DNA from: Aporrectodea caliginosa
Taxonomy: Eukaryota; Annelida; Clitellata; Crassiclitellata; Lumbricidae
Length of the DNA stretch: 64,000 nt
Assembly: GCA_020284085.1 (NCBI GenBank)
Contig: JACEVL010000671.1
Span: 1,394,001 to 1,458,000 of the forward strand
Direction of reading: 5' to 3'
Positions 1 to 10,740 of the stretch are shown in pieces. Each line of letters begins with the position of its first letter. Positions within the stretch are counted from its first letter, which is position 1. Under the pieces are notes generated by a model. It was not told the DNA's origin and made no database searches. It saw nothing but the letters and a program-made list of their open reading frames with translations. Both the position numbers and the translations under genes were made by a program.

Positions 1-53
1 TTAAGTCGGCTTAAAACTTGGTTAAAAACCACCATGGACTGTCTTTCTGTCTC

Positions 54-193
54 AATGGACTAACCTTCTGGGTATTGGCCTTGCCAAGGAGGACTAAAGA
101 CCTCCGGGGCCTTGCTTACGGTTTGGTGTGCCACCGCACCATATACTAGTCTATGTTAATTGTATTTTATTGTATGTTATAGAAGTTTTAGAG
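54..193 (+). repeat. 140 bp direct repeat, copy 1
   Basis: This stretch recurs nearly unchanged at 1155-1294. It contains the phrase GGCCTTGCCAAGGAGGACTA and ends in a T-rich segment that finishes TTTTAGAG. The copy stops exactly where a hAT-like end (CAGTGGTTCTTAAAG) starts at 194. It is probably part of an unclassified dispersed repeat. What is upstream of 54 is too short to judge. Confidence 0.7.
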
Positions 194-1154
194 CAGTGGT
201 TCTTAAAGTGGTGGTCCGCGGACCGGCGCCGGTCCGCGGAGCTCAAGTCGCCGGTCCGCGAAACAATCCCTAAAAATAAAAAATTTGATCAACTTATTCC
301 TGGAAAATACAGATAATTATAGATATATTTTTTAAGTTAAAAAATTTATAGAATGAAATTATTATTTAACGTTATTTGCAATAAATCAATCTAGATTCTA
401 GATCTAAAGTTCCCATTATCGCCACACCGTGATCGCTAGGCATATGGACTTCGATCACCTAGCGATTGAAACTGTCACCAACTGAACACAACCATTCGTA
501 CGCCAGATATTTGTTCTTTGTTGATGGAATTGAGCGATAATTAAGAAAACGCTAGCGTATGAATATTTTTGTTTATTTGCAATAAGACAAATTTAAACAC
601 GAAATAAAGTTCTAGAAATCTTAGTTTTAAATTTAAAAAATAAGAGAAACAATGAGCAAAGCACATCAAGTCTCTTTGGACAGTTTCTTTAAAAGTAATG
701 AAACAACAGCAAAGCGCCGCAACTCAGACACGGACAGTGACAGCACACAAGAAAACGATGATAATGTACGGGAAGGATCTCTTTTAAAAAAAGCCAAGAA
801 ACATCGTTTGTTTAATAGAAAATACGATCAAGAATATTTAAAATATGGATTTGTTTCTTCCGGAGATGAAAACAGCCCAAAACCACTGTGTGTAATCTGT
901 GGAGTTACACTTAGTAATGATGCCATGAAGCCATCAAAACTTCTTCGCCATCTGAATTCAGCACATCCCGCATACAAAGATAAGCCTATTGATTTTTTCA
1001 AAAGAAAGCGTGACGAAATAAAAGATCAACAGAAACAGATGTTAAAGACCACTAAAGTTAATGTTTCTGCATTGCGGGCATCTTTCTAGGTCAAAGAAGC
1101 CTTCCACTGTTGGAGAAGACCTCATTATTCCATGTGCAAAAGAAATATGCCGTG
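194..1154 (+). mobile_element. 5' part of a hAT-like DNA transposon (ZBED/BED type), right end missing
   Basis: The stretch opens with CAGTGGTTCTTAAAGTGG followed by a GGTCCGCGGACC-rich segment, a typical start for animal hAT elements. It includes a BED-finger reading frame at 652-1089. No matching right inverted repeat is seen: the element breaks off at about 1154, where the second 140 bp direct repeat begins. The family assignment rests on the end motif and the BED finger, and the truncation point on the abutting repeat. Confidence 0.55.
652..1153 (+). pseudogene. BED zinc-finger hAT transposase, N-terminal fragment, frameshifted
   Basis: The 145-codon reading frame starts MSKAHQVSLDSFFK, has an acidic/serine-rich linker, then a basic stretch and a BED-type finger (LCVICGVTLSNDAMKPSKLL followed by RHLNSAHP, giving C-x2-C and H-x4-H ligands at about residues 80-104). 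This matches the N-terminus of ZBED/SCAND3-like hAT transposases. The frame stops at 1089. The family-like continuation SKKPSTVGEDLIIPCAKEIC lies in another frame just downstream (about 1090-1150), so a frameshift has occurred. The RNase H-like catalytic region and the hAT dimerisation domain are absent. It is a dead remnant. Confidence 0.7.
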
Positions 1155-1294
1155 AATGGACTAACCTTCTGGGTATTGGCCTTGCCAAGGAGGACTAAAG
1201 ACATCCGGGGCCTTGCTTACGGTTTGGTGTGCCACCGCACCATATGCTAGTCTGTGTTAATTGTATTTTATTGTATTTTATAGAAGTTATAGAG
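1155..1294 (+). repeat. 140 bp direct repeat, copy 2
   Basis: This is the second copy of the segment at 54-193, with a handful of substitutions. It ends TTATAGAG and runs on into CATCCTTGCACC, while copy 1 runs into the hAT end instead. Confidence 0.7.
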
Positions 1295-1464
1295 CATCCT
1301 TGCACCATTGTGCATTTGATAAACGATTATATTATTTTTATTATTATTATTTTCACACACCGGTGTTATAGAAGTTTATAATTACTAGTATTAATAATTG
1401 TTCAGCATTTATAGGAGTTTCTAATAATGATATTGTACTACCATAGTACGCCTGTTGCAGAGAA

Positions 1465-1476
1465 AGACAGAGAGAG

Positions 1477-1555
<79 letters not shown>

Positions 1556-1587
1556 GAGAGAGAGTGAGAGAGAGAGAGTGAGAGAGT

Positions 1588-1624
<37 letters not shown>

Positions 1625-1640
1625 TCCATAGAGAGAGAGG
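1465..1640. repeat. (AG)n microsatellite
   Basis: A long AG run with occasional GTGA interruptions, followed by GACA units. The reading frames across it (serine/leucine repeats on the minus strand) are artefacts of the simple repeat. Confidence 0.95.
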
Positions 1641-4600
1641 GACAGACAGACAGACAGACACACACACGCACCTGTATTTGAATAGTTATGTCAACTGTCA
1701 GGTTTAGACAAACTTGATAAATGGACTTTAGCTCTGGCGCACCAGTCACTCTTGTTGGTTGGCTAGACGCATCAAATTTGCACAACACAACACGTTCGCA
1801 TTCAGTGGACAAATCAGGGCTTTTGTTCTCATTGAACCCACAACAGCACAACAGAGGCGACCACTATTCAAAAACAAGAGCTCCATATCGAGGCACAACC
1901 ACTCAAGCGGTCAAGATATCTTGCTGTAAATTCCGCAGAGTCATTAACGGTTAAAAGATAAACTCTTAAGAGGTGTTTAATCGGGCTTTTAGGTTCGATC
2001 CAATATACAGGTGTTTAATTGGGCTTTTATTTGCGATCCAATATACAACGGACGAATACCGAGATTTTAGAACTATCTCCCTGTAGCTGTTCGTTTTGCA
2101 GCCTCTGCTCAGTTGTTTATCTAATTTCGTCACAGCTTACGACTTGCCTATTTAAAATAGCTTATCCATCATGGTCTACCTCTCCATCTCAGCTGACTGA
2201 TAAATAAGTGATAATGGCTCGGTTTTGGAGAGCCATCGGTTGATACCTTGTGCATCAGACACTGGCATGGCAGAAGTTACTAATATTTACAGTTACAGTG
2301 CAACTGAAATCGGATGCTGATCTCGTAGAAAAGAATATCTAAGAGCAAATGCTATATTTCCAATCAAATCCAAAACTACACAATACAACACAATTCAGTT
2401 ATTGGTCTTTTAGAATACAATAGTTTAGACTTTAGAGGTGTGGTTTATACTTATAGGCACTTTGAATCAATACATCAAGAACAACACCAGGAATTGAAGT
2501 TGGGATGGGGATGGTTATGAAGGGTCTGAGATGCAATGAGAAACAGTCTGCCAAGTTTAGAGAGCGTACATTTATAACGTCCTTCTCTGAACCTGCCACT
2601 GCAGCGCCAGAGAGCAGACAGCATCAGTAAGGAAGTTGGGGAAAAGGTTTCTTTGCAGGCAGGCAATTAAAAGAGTCTTGCTGAGATGACTACACAAGGC
2701 GGAGCTCACTGCAGTTCCACTTTATCAAATTATCAGTACCACTTATCTCTAAAAAGTGTATAAATGCTACTGCATTAAAACCAGATTAAAGACTGATTTT
2801 ACTTCGGCAAGCTTCCTCTGTACTTTCATGCCAAGGGTATAAATTAATTTGTAACAATCTAATCGTGGAGTGTGTCTTTCAAAAAGTAATTTTTAGTAGT
2901 TAGCTTAGACAGCGGCAGCTTAATTACCACGGACTCCATAAAACATTATAGAATACACGGCAACTCTGTTTACAATAGTGTACACTTTAAAAGGAAATCA
3001 GAAGTGTGATGCATGTTTTGGCTTTTGTCTATCTCTATGGTATTGTCTAAACTTCGACTGCCTGAGTTTAGGCTTCAGACCGTGGCACATGACTGCTTTT
3101 CAGTCTACTCTCCAGTGTAATTGTGCAGGTTCAAACATTGCCAAAAAAGCGGCACTCAGTTAAACTGACAGTTGGCCATATACACCTTACCCACGATTTT
3201 GGCACAACTTCAAGTCTCTGTGAAGAGTGTCCATATGAAATTGCCTGCTACTGAATTGTACTGCGTAAAAATCGTATTTACATTATACAAATGCATTGCG
3301 AATAATTGCCGGAGATTGCACTGTAAAATAGCCAAGATCGTCAAGGCTAACATTTCTATACTGAATTGTATAGGGGCGGGTCCGGCTCCAGCCTTCGAAC
3401 AGCTATGTCGGTGCGCAGAATCCCGGCCTCTTCTCCCCCATAATTAACGGCCCTGCTCGCGCACTGCATGAACTTTCTCCCAATAAAACCAGCAATATAG
3501 TACTCTATGCGTCCTCCTGCCCATAACAGTCATACGCGCTGTTGACAGTTTGGCCCGTAAAACATTTTTTATTAGGATGGTTTACTCTTGACCAAAATAC
3601 TGTAGGTAGCACAGTTTGAAAAACAATAGAAATTAAAATGTAACATCAGAGATTATAGGCCATTGTAGAATGTAAACTAGAATGCGGTTAGCTATTGGTG
3701 CAATAAAGAATATACTTACTTGTAACACTTTTCTACACTGTATTATCACCCGTATACATCACGAGTAATTGCAGCGGGATTGCACTGTAAATAGCCAGGA
3801 ATGTCAAGGCTAAAATTCTTGAACTACCTGTATACTGAACTGTGTTGCATACAACACTCTTCTTTACTATACGCACCGGTACATTACGAGTAATTGCAGC
3901 ATGACTGCTTTGCAAACATCCAAGATTGTCAAGGCTAAAGTTCTTCAACTATTCTTAGTCGATCTTCAGACGTCATTCCCGGCCTTATACTGCGCTTACA
4001 CTCAGTAGGACATTAATTTATGTGAAAAAGAACAGACCGTAGAACGGTTACTGTATCATTAGTCTACATATCCGGCCACAGCAGTTATATGAGAGACCCA
4101 ACTGTGGTATAATCATAAAATTATACATCTTCAAAGAATTACAAATATGCCTACCACAGCAGAACTGTTACATAGGCTACAATAATTAGCCATTTCCACA
4201 GTAAATTACTTGTTGTAAACTTTTGATATGCACAATGCACATACCAAATATATATAACAAATATATAGGTATTGGTAAATTCTAGGGACCCCCGTGTTTC
4301 ATAAATGCACAAACTATTCATTTGCATGACTTTTACAGTGCTTTTATGAGTGCTTTTATTTCAGACGGTGAGGAAGAGGACAGCACCCGCTCTGATATGC
4401 CAAGGCTGAGAAAATTGAGCTGATAATACTTCATACTCATGACTGCCTCTCAGGTTAGTCCTCTAACTATGCTTCATTATTTGTCTTCGTATACACACAC
4501 GCACACACACGTTTATGAACTGCAGTAAGCCTAATTAAAGATATATCTGCAATTACAAAGTTAGTTGATAGCATCTTTATGTCCTGCACCTCTAAGAGGT

Positions 4601-5827
4601 TCCTGAAAGAAGTTACACGAATCTAGAAGAATTACAACTGTACAAGTGCTAAACTATTTTATGGCTACAAATACGATATGAACAATAAAACACATACTTA
4701 CTTATTTAATTTCATATAACAGAAGCTCCAGACTTGCACACAACTGTTACAGAATTATACAATATTCTGACAATCACAGAAGAATTATGCTATCATAACC
4801 GTAAATTAAGGTCGGACATTTATAACCGCACTACTTAAAAGCTAAATGGCACCAGCTTAATCACGAGTGCTGCGTCAAGTCAGAGGGGTTGTCGAAAGAC
4901 GCCAAGTGATGAAGATAATCCGATTGCCAGTAGCAGAATTACAGAAAATAAACGAGCATTTACTTAACTGCAATATGATATCAGCTTGACGCAAACCCGA
5001 TAGCACTTACCAGAGCGCTGAAACCGTAGTAGAGAAGATATTCCAGTTAGTCGTTACATTATCGGCATTTGCTAGACGGTCAACAGACGCTGTGGGGAAT
5101 TTTTATCAGACTCTGTGGGGAATTTTCAGTCAATAATTTATCACAATAGCCGAATGGTGGTGATTCTTATTAATAATGCGGCGAGTTTGTTTGCTCTACG
5201 CGCTGATCAATCTATCGACCGTCGTCTCTTCCAGAAGAATGCCTGCCTGTCGAAGCATAATATAAACCGTGGAGACTTTGGGGGACACAGCTGCAGTGCA
5301 GCGCTAGGCAGGGACTGACAGAGGAGGGATCACTTCAAAGCCGCCCACAAGTGTAGCAACCCAACACCAGACGCAGGTGGAGATCTACTCAGCTGCTGCA
5401 ATACGCCCACGAGCAGATTTAGTGCTGATGAATCAGACCAACTGGGAGTAGGCGCAATTGGGCGCCCTGAATATGTCGCGGGAAGTTGGGTCAGAATCTG
5501 CATCTTCATCGTGATGATGGTGATGCTAGATTTGGGTGCGGTCTTTAATTGCGTTTCATTTCGACTTCATCGGTGACGTTAATCTGGGACTGTTATTACT
5601 GAGCTTTAATCGTCATGCGTCATGTGAAATTCGACCTTTAGCGTCACTTGGCAGAACAGATATTCACACAGCGTGGGTTGAGAGTAGGCCTAGTGGCGTG
5701 GGATGACCTATGGCCTGAGTGAAACGTGTGAAGAAATGAAAATTCACACTGAGTCTGAGATTGTTGTAACCACTGGTGAAACAGGATTGAATGTACATAT
5801 ACAGGAAATCATCAATATACAGTGATA
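1641..5827. other. Intergenic, no gene recognised
   Basis: There is no convincing coding sequence on either strand, only short frames without recognisable motifs. The stretch at 3240-3400 and its surroundings at 3720-3960 share related, partly inverted phrases (GCACTGTAAAATAGCCAAGATCGTCAAGG and variants), suggesting an old degraded repeat. 4365-4455 (CTTCATACTCATGACTGCCTCTC) is the 3' body of the SINE family annotated elsewhere. 4855-4900 carries one copy of a dispersed motif, CACGAGTGCTGCGTCAAGTC, also seen near 45690 and 54517. Confidence 0.5.
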
Positions 5828-6080
5828 TTCTGTTCCCATATTGCGTGCATTTGGCCTTCGAAACGCTTGGCCCAGTTAATCACGAAGACCTGTCATTCTT
5901 CAACAGCCTCGGCCACTGCCTTTTGCCCAGATAACTGGAGACAACAGAAAAAACATATTTCTCTTCCAGCGCTTATCTGTTGCCATCCAATGCTTCAACG
6001 TAATCGCTTTTCACAGCATTTTCTGCACTGGGCACGACATCAACCAAGACTAGTCATCCCAGCGAAATGCTATCCGTAAT
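5828..6080 (+). mobile_element. 3' end of an RT retroelement (C-terminal domain fragment)
   Basis: One frame reads HLAFETLGPVNHEDLSFFNS. After frameshifts the next pieces read as an FLFQRLSVAIQ-like segment. This is the same protein segment found on the minus strand at about 9240-9460 (FETLGPVNQDGLPLINLLEC, then FLFQRLSVGIQSFN). It is therefore a 5'-truncated, frameshifted copy of the same element family in the opposite orientation. The reverse transcriptase part is not present here. Confidence 0.6.
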
Positions 6081-6299
6081 TTTGCAAATCCTGAGGGATC
6101 ACACGTACCCTTTGGTAAAAAAATTACCTCCATCAGTCAGGAAAGGAAGACTTGATAATACGAGATATCTACGTTGGTGGCAATCCAAGGGTCGTGACTT
6201 CAAAGCTGCATGACTATTAATTAGACCGGGATTTCGTGTCCGGGTCTGTGTCGACAAACTAAGCCAAGTATAGGCCCTATGCCAATAACAGAAGAAGAG

Positions 6300-6770
6300 C
6301 AGTCCCTTAAGCAAGTCGGAGAGGCAGCCATGAGTATGAAGTGTTAGCGACTTCATTTTCTTAACCTCGGCATATGAGGTTGAATGGCCAGTCCTCTCCC
6401 TCGCAGTCTCATCTTAAGTTAGTAATCAGTATGTATATTCTTTATTAAACCGGTTGCAGAAGAGCTGCACTCGGATGTACAAACAGCATAGGACAAATAC
6501 AAAATCATAGGAGTACAGCATTCTTTCTATAAATGTCTTCATCGTATTATTGTCCAGACCCTGTCATGAGACCGTGGACGAGGGGCATAGTTAGTTGATT
6601 TCCTTGGTGGGAAACCTATCCTCATTATAGCTGAGTTGACTCGGGGCGCAGGTTGAGCCAAAGTCTCGAAACAAATTCTTGTCCTGGGGATTTGAACCCC
6701 CAACCTCTCGGTTGATAGTCCACTACGCTGAACACTAGAATATCGCGCACCCCACAGAATCCAAGGCGAA
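6300..6770 (-). mobile_element. tRNA-derived SINE, antisense, interrupted
   Basis: Read on the minus strand, 6770-6570 gives a tRNA-like head with a B-box (GGGGGTTCAAATCCCC) followed by the family body (CAACTCAGCTATAATGAG). The 3' body (AATGAAGTCGCTAACACTTC, then ATACTCATGGCTGCCTCTC) resumes at 6420-6300. The 6421-6569 segment interrupts it. Related copies lie at 19995-20275 and 60705-60960. It is not a functional tRNA: the cloverleaf is degraded. Confidence 0.65.
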
Positions 6771-6832
6771 ATTAGCACATTGAAGTTAAGAAGTTATCAG
6801 CAGTTTACTGAACAGAGAAATGCAACCCTGGG

Positions 6833-7225
6833 CAGAGCTCGAGGGTACGCGTACCCTAAAATAGAATACGTTAAAAATACGTACGTACCTTTCAAAAATA
6901 GAATACGCGTATGGTACGTATCATACACGAAAATTTTATTTATGGTTTACTCGATGACCCATAGCATACGTATAATCTGACATTAGTGCATTAAGTGCAA
7001 TGCATGCTGGATAAACATAGACTTACAATATAGCATTGCAGCAATTTACTACGCTGTATACTGGGTTGTGATTGTTTGCCTAAATTAAATTGAACATTCT
7101 TATAATGAGCAATGACCTGGTTAACGTATTTTTGTATTGTTTACGTACCCTAAAATAGGGTACGTTAAAATACGTACGTACCTTTCAAAAAATAGAATAC
7201 GTATGGTACGTACCCTCGAGCTTTG
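6833..7225. mobile_element. hAT-type MITE with perfect 8 bp target duplication
   Basis: The ends form a 17 bp inverted repeat: CAGAGCTCGAGGGTACG at the left, and the complement of CAAAGCTCGAGGGTACG at the right. The element is flanked by identical 8 bp copies of ACCCTGGG at 6825-6832 and 7226-7233. The 393 bp body has no coding potential. Inside both ends, in direct orientation, sits a related segment of about 75 bp (ACCCTAAAATAG...AATACGTATGGTACG). An 8 bp duplication and CA-starting ends fit the hAT superfamily. Confidence 0.8.
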
Positions 7226-7233
7226 ACCCTGGG

Positions 7234-9239
7234 CCTCTCCCGTACCTTCGTATAAACATAGCAGCTAGAGAGTTAAGGGGTTAATAGAACTCTCTCTTCC
7301 CCTAACCTCATCCATGTAGGCTTCACGTGTGGTATAATATGATCTGGACAGCGTAAACTGGAGCACCTCTGGCCTCTCCTATACTTGTACATAGACGTAG
7401 GATCCCGGTGTATCAGTACTACTATTATTATTATGGGTGTGGCCAGTTGTGGCGAGGTCTTTAATTGGCGGGCGTGGCCTTACAGCGTCCGTGGATCTGA
7501 TCTAGGCCGAGTATTGGGCCGAGATTATAGCAAAACTCAGAGAGATCCGTTGGAAGTAAATAGCTGGCATACCACTGTTGGCAATCGTTATTAGCTTGGT
7601 GTCAAAAGACAGATAGCCACCACGAAGGCTGTGTGGAACTACCTCCCTACCAGACAAGCGTCTTAAACTGAAGACGGATTGGAAGGTAAACTAGATTTGC
7701 CTAACACAGAGAGGCCACAGCAAGTCTTGAAATCATGGCTCAACAGATTTATATGTCGACTGCTTGAATCTGTCAGTCAACTGATTGGGAAAGAGTTCTG
7801 ATGGTGGAAAGAAGGCGAACATGTTGCAAGGAAAGATATCCAGGGACGCTATTCCAGACGGCTCCAGTCTTTTTCTTTCCCCTCTCTCTGTGTCCGTTAA
7901 TCTGTCTGTCTGTCTGTGTGCCTGCGTGTCTGTCTGTCTGTTTGTCTGTCTCACTGCTTATATCTAGACCTCATGTTCCAGCCATGAGATGGAAAACGTG
8001 CCGCGGCGCAGTCAGAGGGCGTCATGGACATCCGTCTCTCTACATGGCGTTTCCAGCTGTTTTTCGCATTACGCCAGGATGACATCTCTAGATGAATAAA
8101 TCATTCAAATTATCACCACTAACACCACCACCATTGCCTGTACAAACACCTCCAACACCGCCTGCACAAACCCCACCACAATCTGCACTAACACCAACAC
8201 CACCAAACGTTTGACTCAAGGCTGCACCTGCACGATACCGAACGAGTTCGTGACCATTTCATTGACCAGCTTGGCAACATCCATTCCGCCGTTAAAAAAA
8301 TTGATAGCACGTGGCATGCATGTTGCCAATCGGCTGAAATTGCCGGAGAATGTTGAGCAGGTGAAATCTATTCTTTGTTAAAATGACTGGGCAGATACAC
8401 AGATATATATCTTGTCGAAAGCGCGACGTGTTGACATCTCGGAATGTTGTAAAAGGCTGACGGCGTCCGCATGCCCGCCGAGTTCATATAGGCTATAGCG
8501 ATGCATTAATGCTTTGCCAAATGTTTTCATCGTTTCTGTTCGGCACGTGGCTGTGAAAATATTTAGCTTTTACTGGCGGTCAAAGGTCATTCGTTGTCAC
8601 TGTCCTAATTGACTGATGAAATTCAGCGCAAGAAAAACAAGGTTTTAATAGCAACTATTCGATGTTAAAGTCTAATCCAAGAACTTTGATAGCGCCAATG
8701 CATTAGCATTAGTGCTCTAGGCATCATGATTCGATAGTTGCTACTATGCCAAGTCGTTTTACAAGTCAGTTCCCGAGGGAGTCTGTCCGAAAGCCAAGAA
8801 CGAAAAAATGAAACATGTCGGCAGTGATATAGTAGAGCTTTACTGCTCACTTGACAGAGTTTTAACATCTGCCTTATCGCCACCTGTTGTTTAAGTTGTC
8901 TATAATATGTTGCTCATAATAATAAAGGCAACTGCATGCACGATGCGATTTGTAGGCAGACGGGACTCTTTCAATCACTGGTTCACTCTATATCCGCGCA
9001 GGGCAGATGCTCTTTCCAGTCACCACACGTATCTATCCACGGGTCTCAATGGCTGCAGGGGGCGGGTAGTAATTTTTTACCCGAGATAAGAGTAATGCCT
9101 CAGAGGACAAAAATCTTGATTATTTCATAATTATTGTTATTATTATTTATATTACTATTATTATTTTTCCCTGAGGTAGGCCTACATATAATGACCCACT
9201 CTGGATTGCAAAAATTAGGGGGCATTGTTCTGGAATGGC
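7234..9239. other. Intergenic, no gene recognised
   Basis: Nothing convincing as a gene. 7895-7960 is a TCTG/TGTC-rich simple repeat. 8105-8215 is an ACC/AAC-rich low-complexity stretch (CACCACCATTGCCTGTACAA). The rest is unclassified. Confidence 0.5.
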
Positions 9240-10740
9240 TAGTCTTCACAGATGGTTTTGTCGATGGTGAAGGTACTACAAAAAGCTTCTGCATTGAAGC
9301 TCTGAATACCTACAGATAAGCGCTGAAAGAGAAAAGTAGTCTCACTATTGTCTCCTGATATTTGGGCAAGCCGGCATTCGAGGAGGTTAATCAGTGGAAG
9401 GCCATCTTGGTTTACTGGACCCAAAGTTTCAAAGGCCAAGGACACAAAGCAGTACGATGACAAAATGGCAGTATATTTGTAAGTTTTTGTATCTGCAGCA
9501 TCCGCAACCTCAGCTGCGGTATGATTCTGTCAGGGTGTCGATAACAGGAGCGTCCCAGCCAAGGCATTTGTCACCCTCCCATGGGATGAGAGCCACACCA
9601 TCTAAACGTCTCCCACGAGACCTGGCTCCTTTGTAGCCGGGAAACCAGCTTTGGTGAGGCCCACCAAATGATATCATTTAGTAGGGCGTGTCTGGCAGTA
9701 CAACCAGGTCCAAGACTGCATGACGTGCGGTGTGAGCCGTCCTCTTGGAACGTCGCTCCACAAGGGCATTCGTGAGGACCACATAAATCGTCACAAGGCG
9801 GAGGCCTGTTGCAATACAGACCGCCTCATCATTTAGCCTCAGTCCACGAAACCTTATTAGGGTTGCCAGGAGCCAATCAACCCCATTTGATGAGGCGACT
9901 GCCCTCAACGTGGCCTGGTGGTAATCACTGATCAGTTGTTATCGAGGCCTCTAACGCTGGCAGGTCTTTCAGAATGAGAGCGTGGTCACAGGCACGTTGC
10001 TTATGGGAGAGAGTTTCTTTCGGGAATTGAGCACTCGATTTAGTTAGCCACTGTTCTTGGGCCATTACAAGAGAGCAATCCTGGGGCATATCACAGTTGG
10101 ACAAGATGGAGGCTTGCAAAGAAGCAGTGCCTGCGGCGGATGCAAAAAAGTCAGGTAATGCCAGCGAGGACACACGACGGATGCCAAGACCTCCACTCCT
10201 AATAGGTAGAGTGGCTTGAATCCAGTTGCTATCAGCAGTGGCCAGATTAAGGGTGTTTACTAGACCCGTGCGCATTATCTGGTCAAACTGGAGTAGGATT
10301 GGGTTTCACATACATGGAAACAGCGAATGGTATGGAGGAGAATAGGTGAACTAAGAGAGATGCGAATTAGGGCTTCATCTTTAGCTATAGAACACAGTCG
10401 AGAAATACCAAGTGAAAGCTCTGCGCAGCGCATCTCCAGGGCAGCATCGAGAGCTCCACCAGGAGAGAGCGAGGTGCCCCAAGGAGGAATGCATCGCAGG
10501 AGGTTGTAATGGTGAAACTGTCGAGGGATGGCGCCAGGTTCCTGGATTGTGGGTGTTTGTTATTTCATGTTTTGAAAAATTAACTGCCAGACCCAGTTTA
10601 CCTGCTTCTCTGATAATGGCTTGGAGATCTGTAGCCACCGTTGATGCAATCCACTCAAGGTCAGGTCATCAAGATAACCAATGCGTACCTACAGAGGAGT
10701 CAGGACTGAAAGTTGGATGAGATAGGCTGGACAGGGACTC
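9240..10740 (-). mobile_element. Degraded reverse-transcriptase retroelement (non-LTR type), 5'-truncated
   Basis: Read on the minus strand from about 10690, the first segment encodes the reverse transcriptase active site RIGYLDDLTLSG, with YLDD at 10665-10676. A thumb-like region follows (LPIRSGGLGIRRVSSLALPD, 9925-10275), then a segment with RLNDEAVCIATGLRL (about 9680-9905). Next comes RRLDGVALIPWEGDKCLGWD (about 9560-9640) and finally FETLGPVNQDGL and FLFQRLSVGIQSFN (9239-9463). The DGVALIPW...WD segment resembles a restriction-like nuclease domain seen downstream of RT in many invertebrate retroelements; that reading is from memory of the family. Stops and frameshifts break every segment, so the element is inactive. 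Confidence 0.7.
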
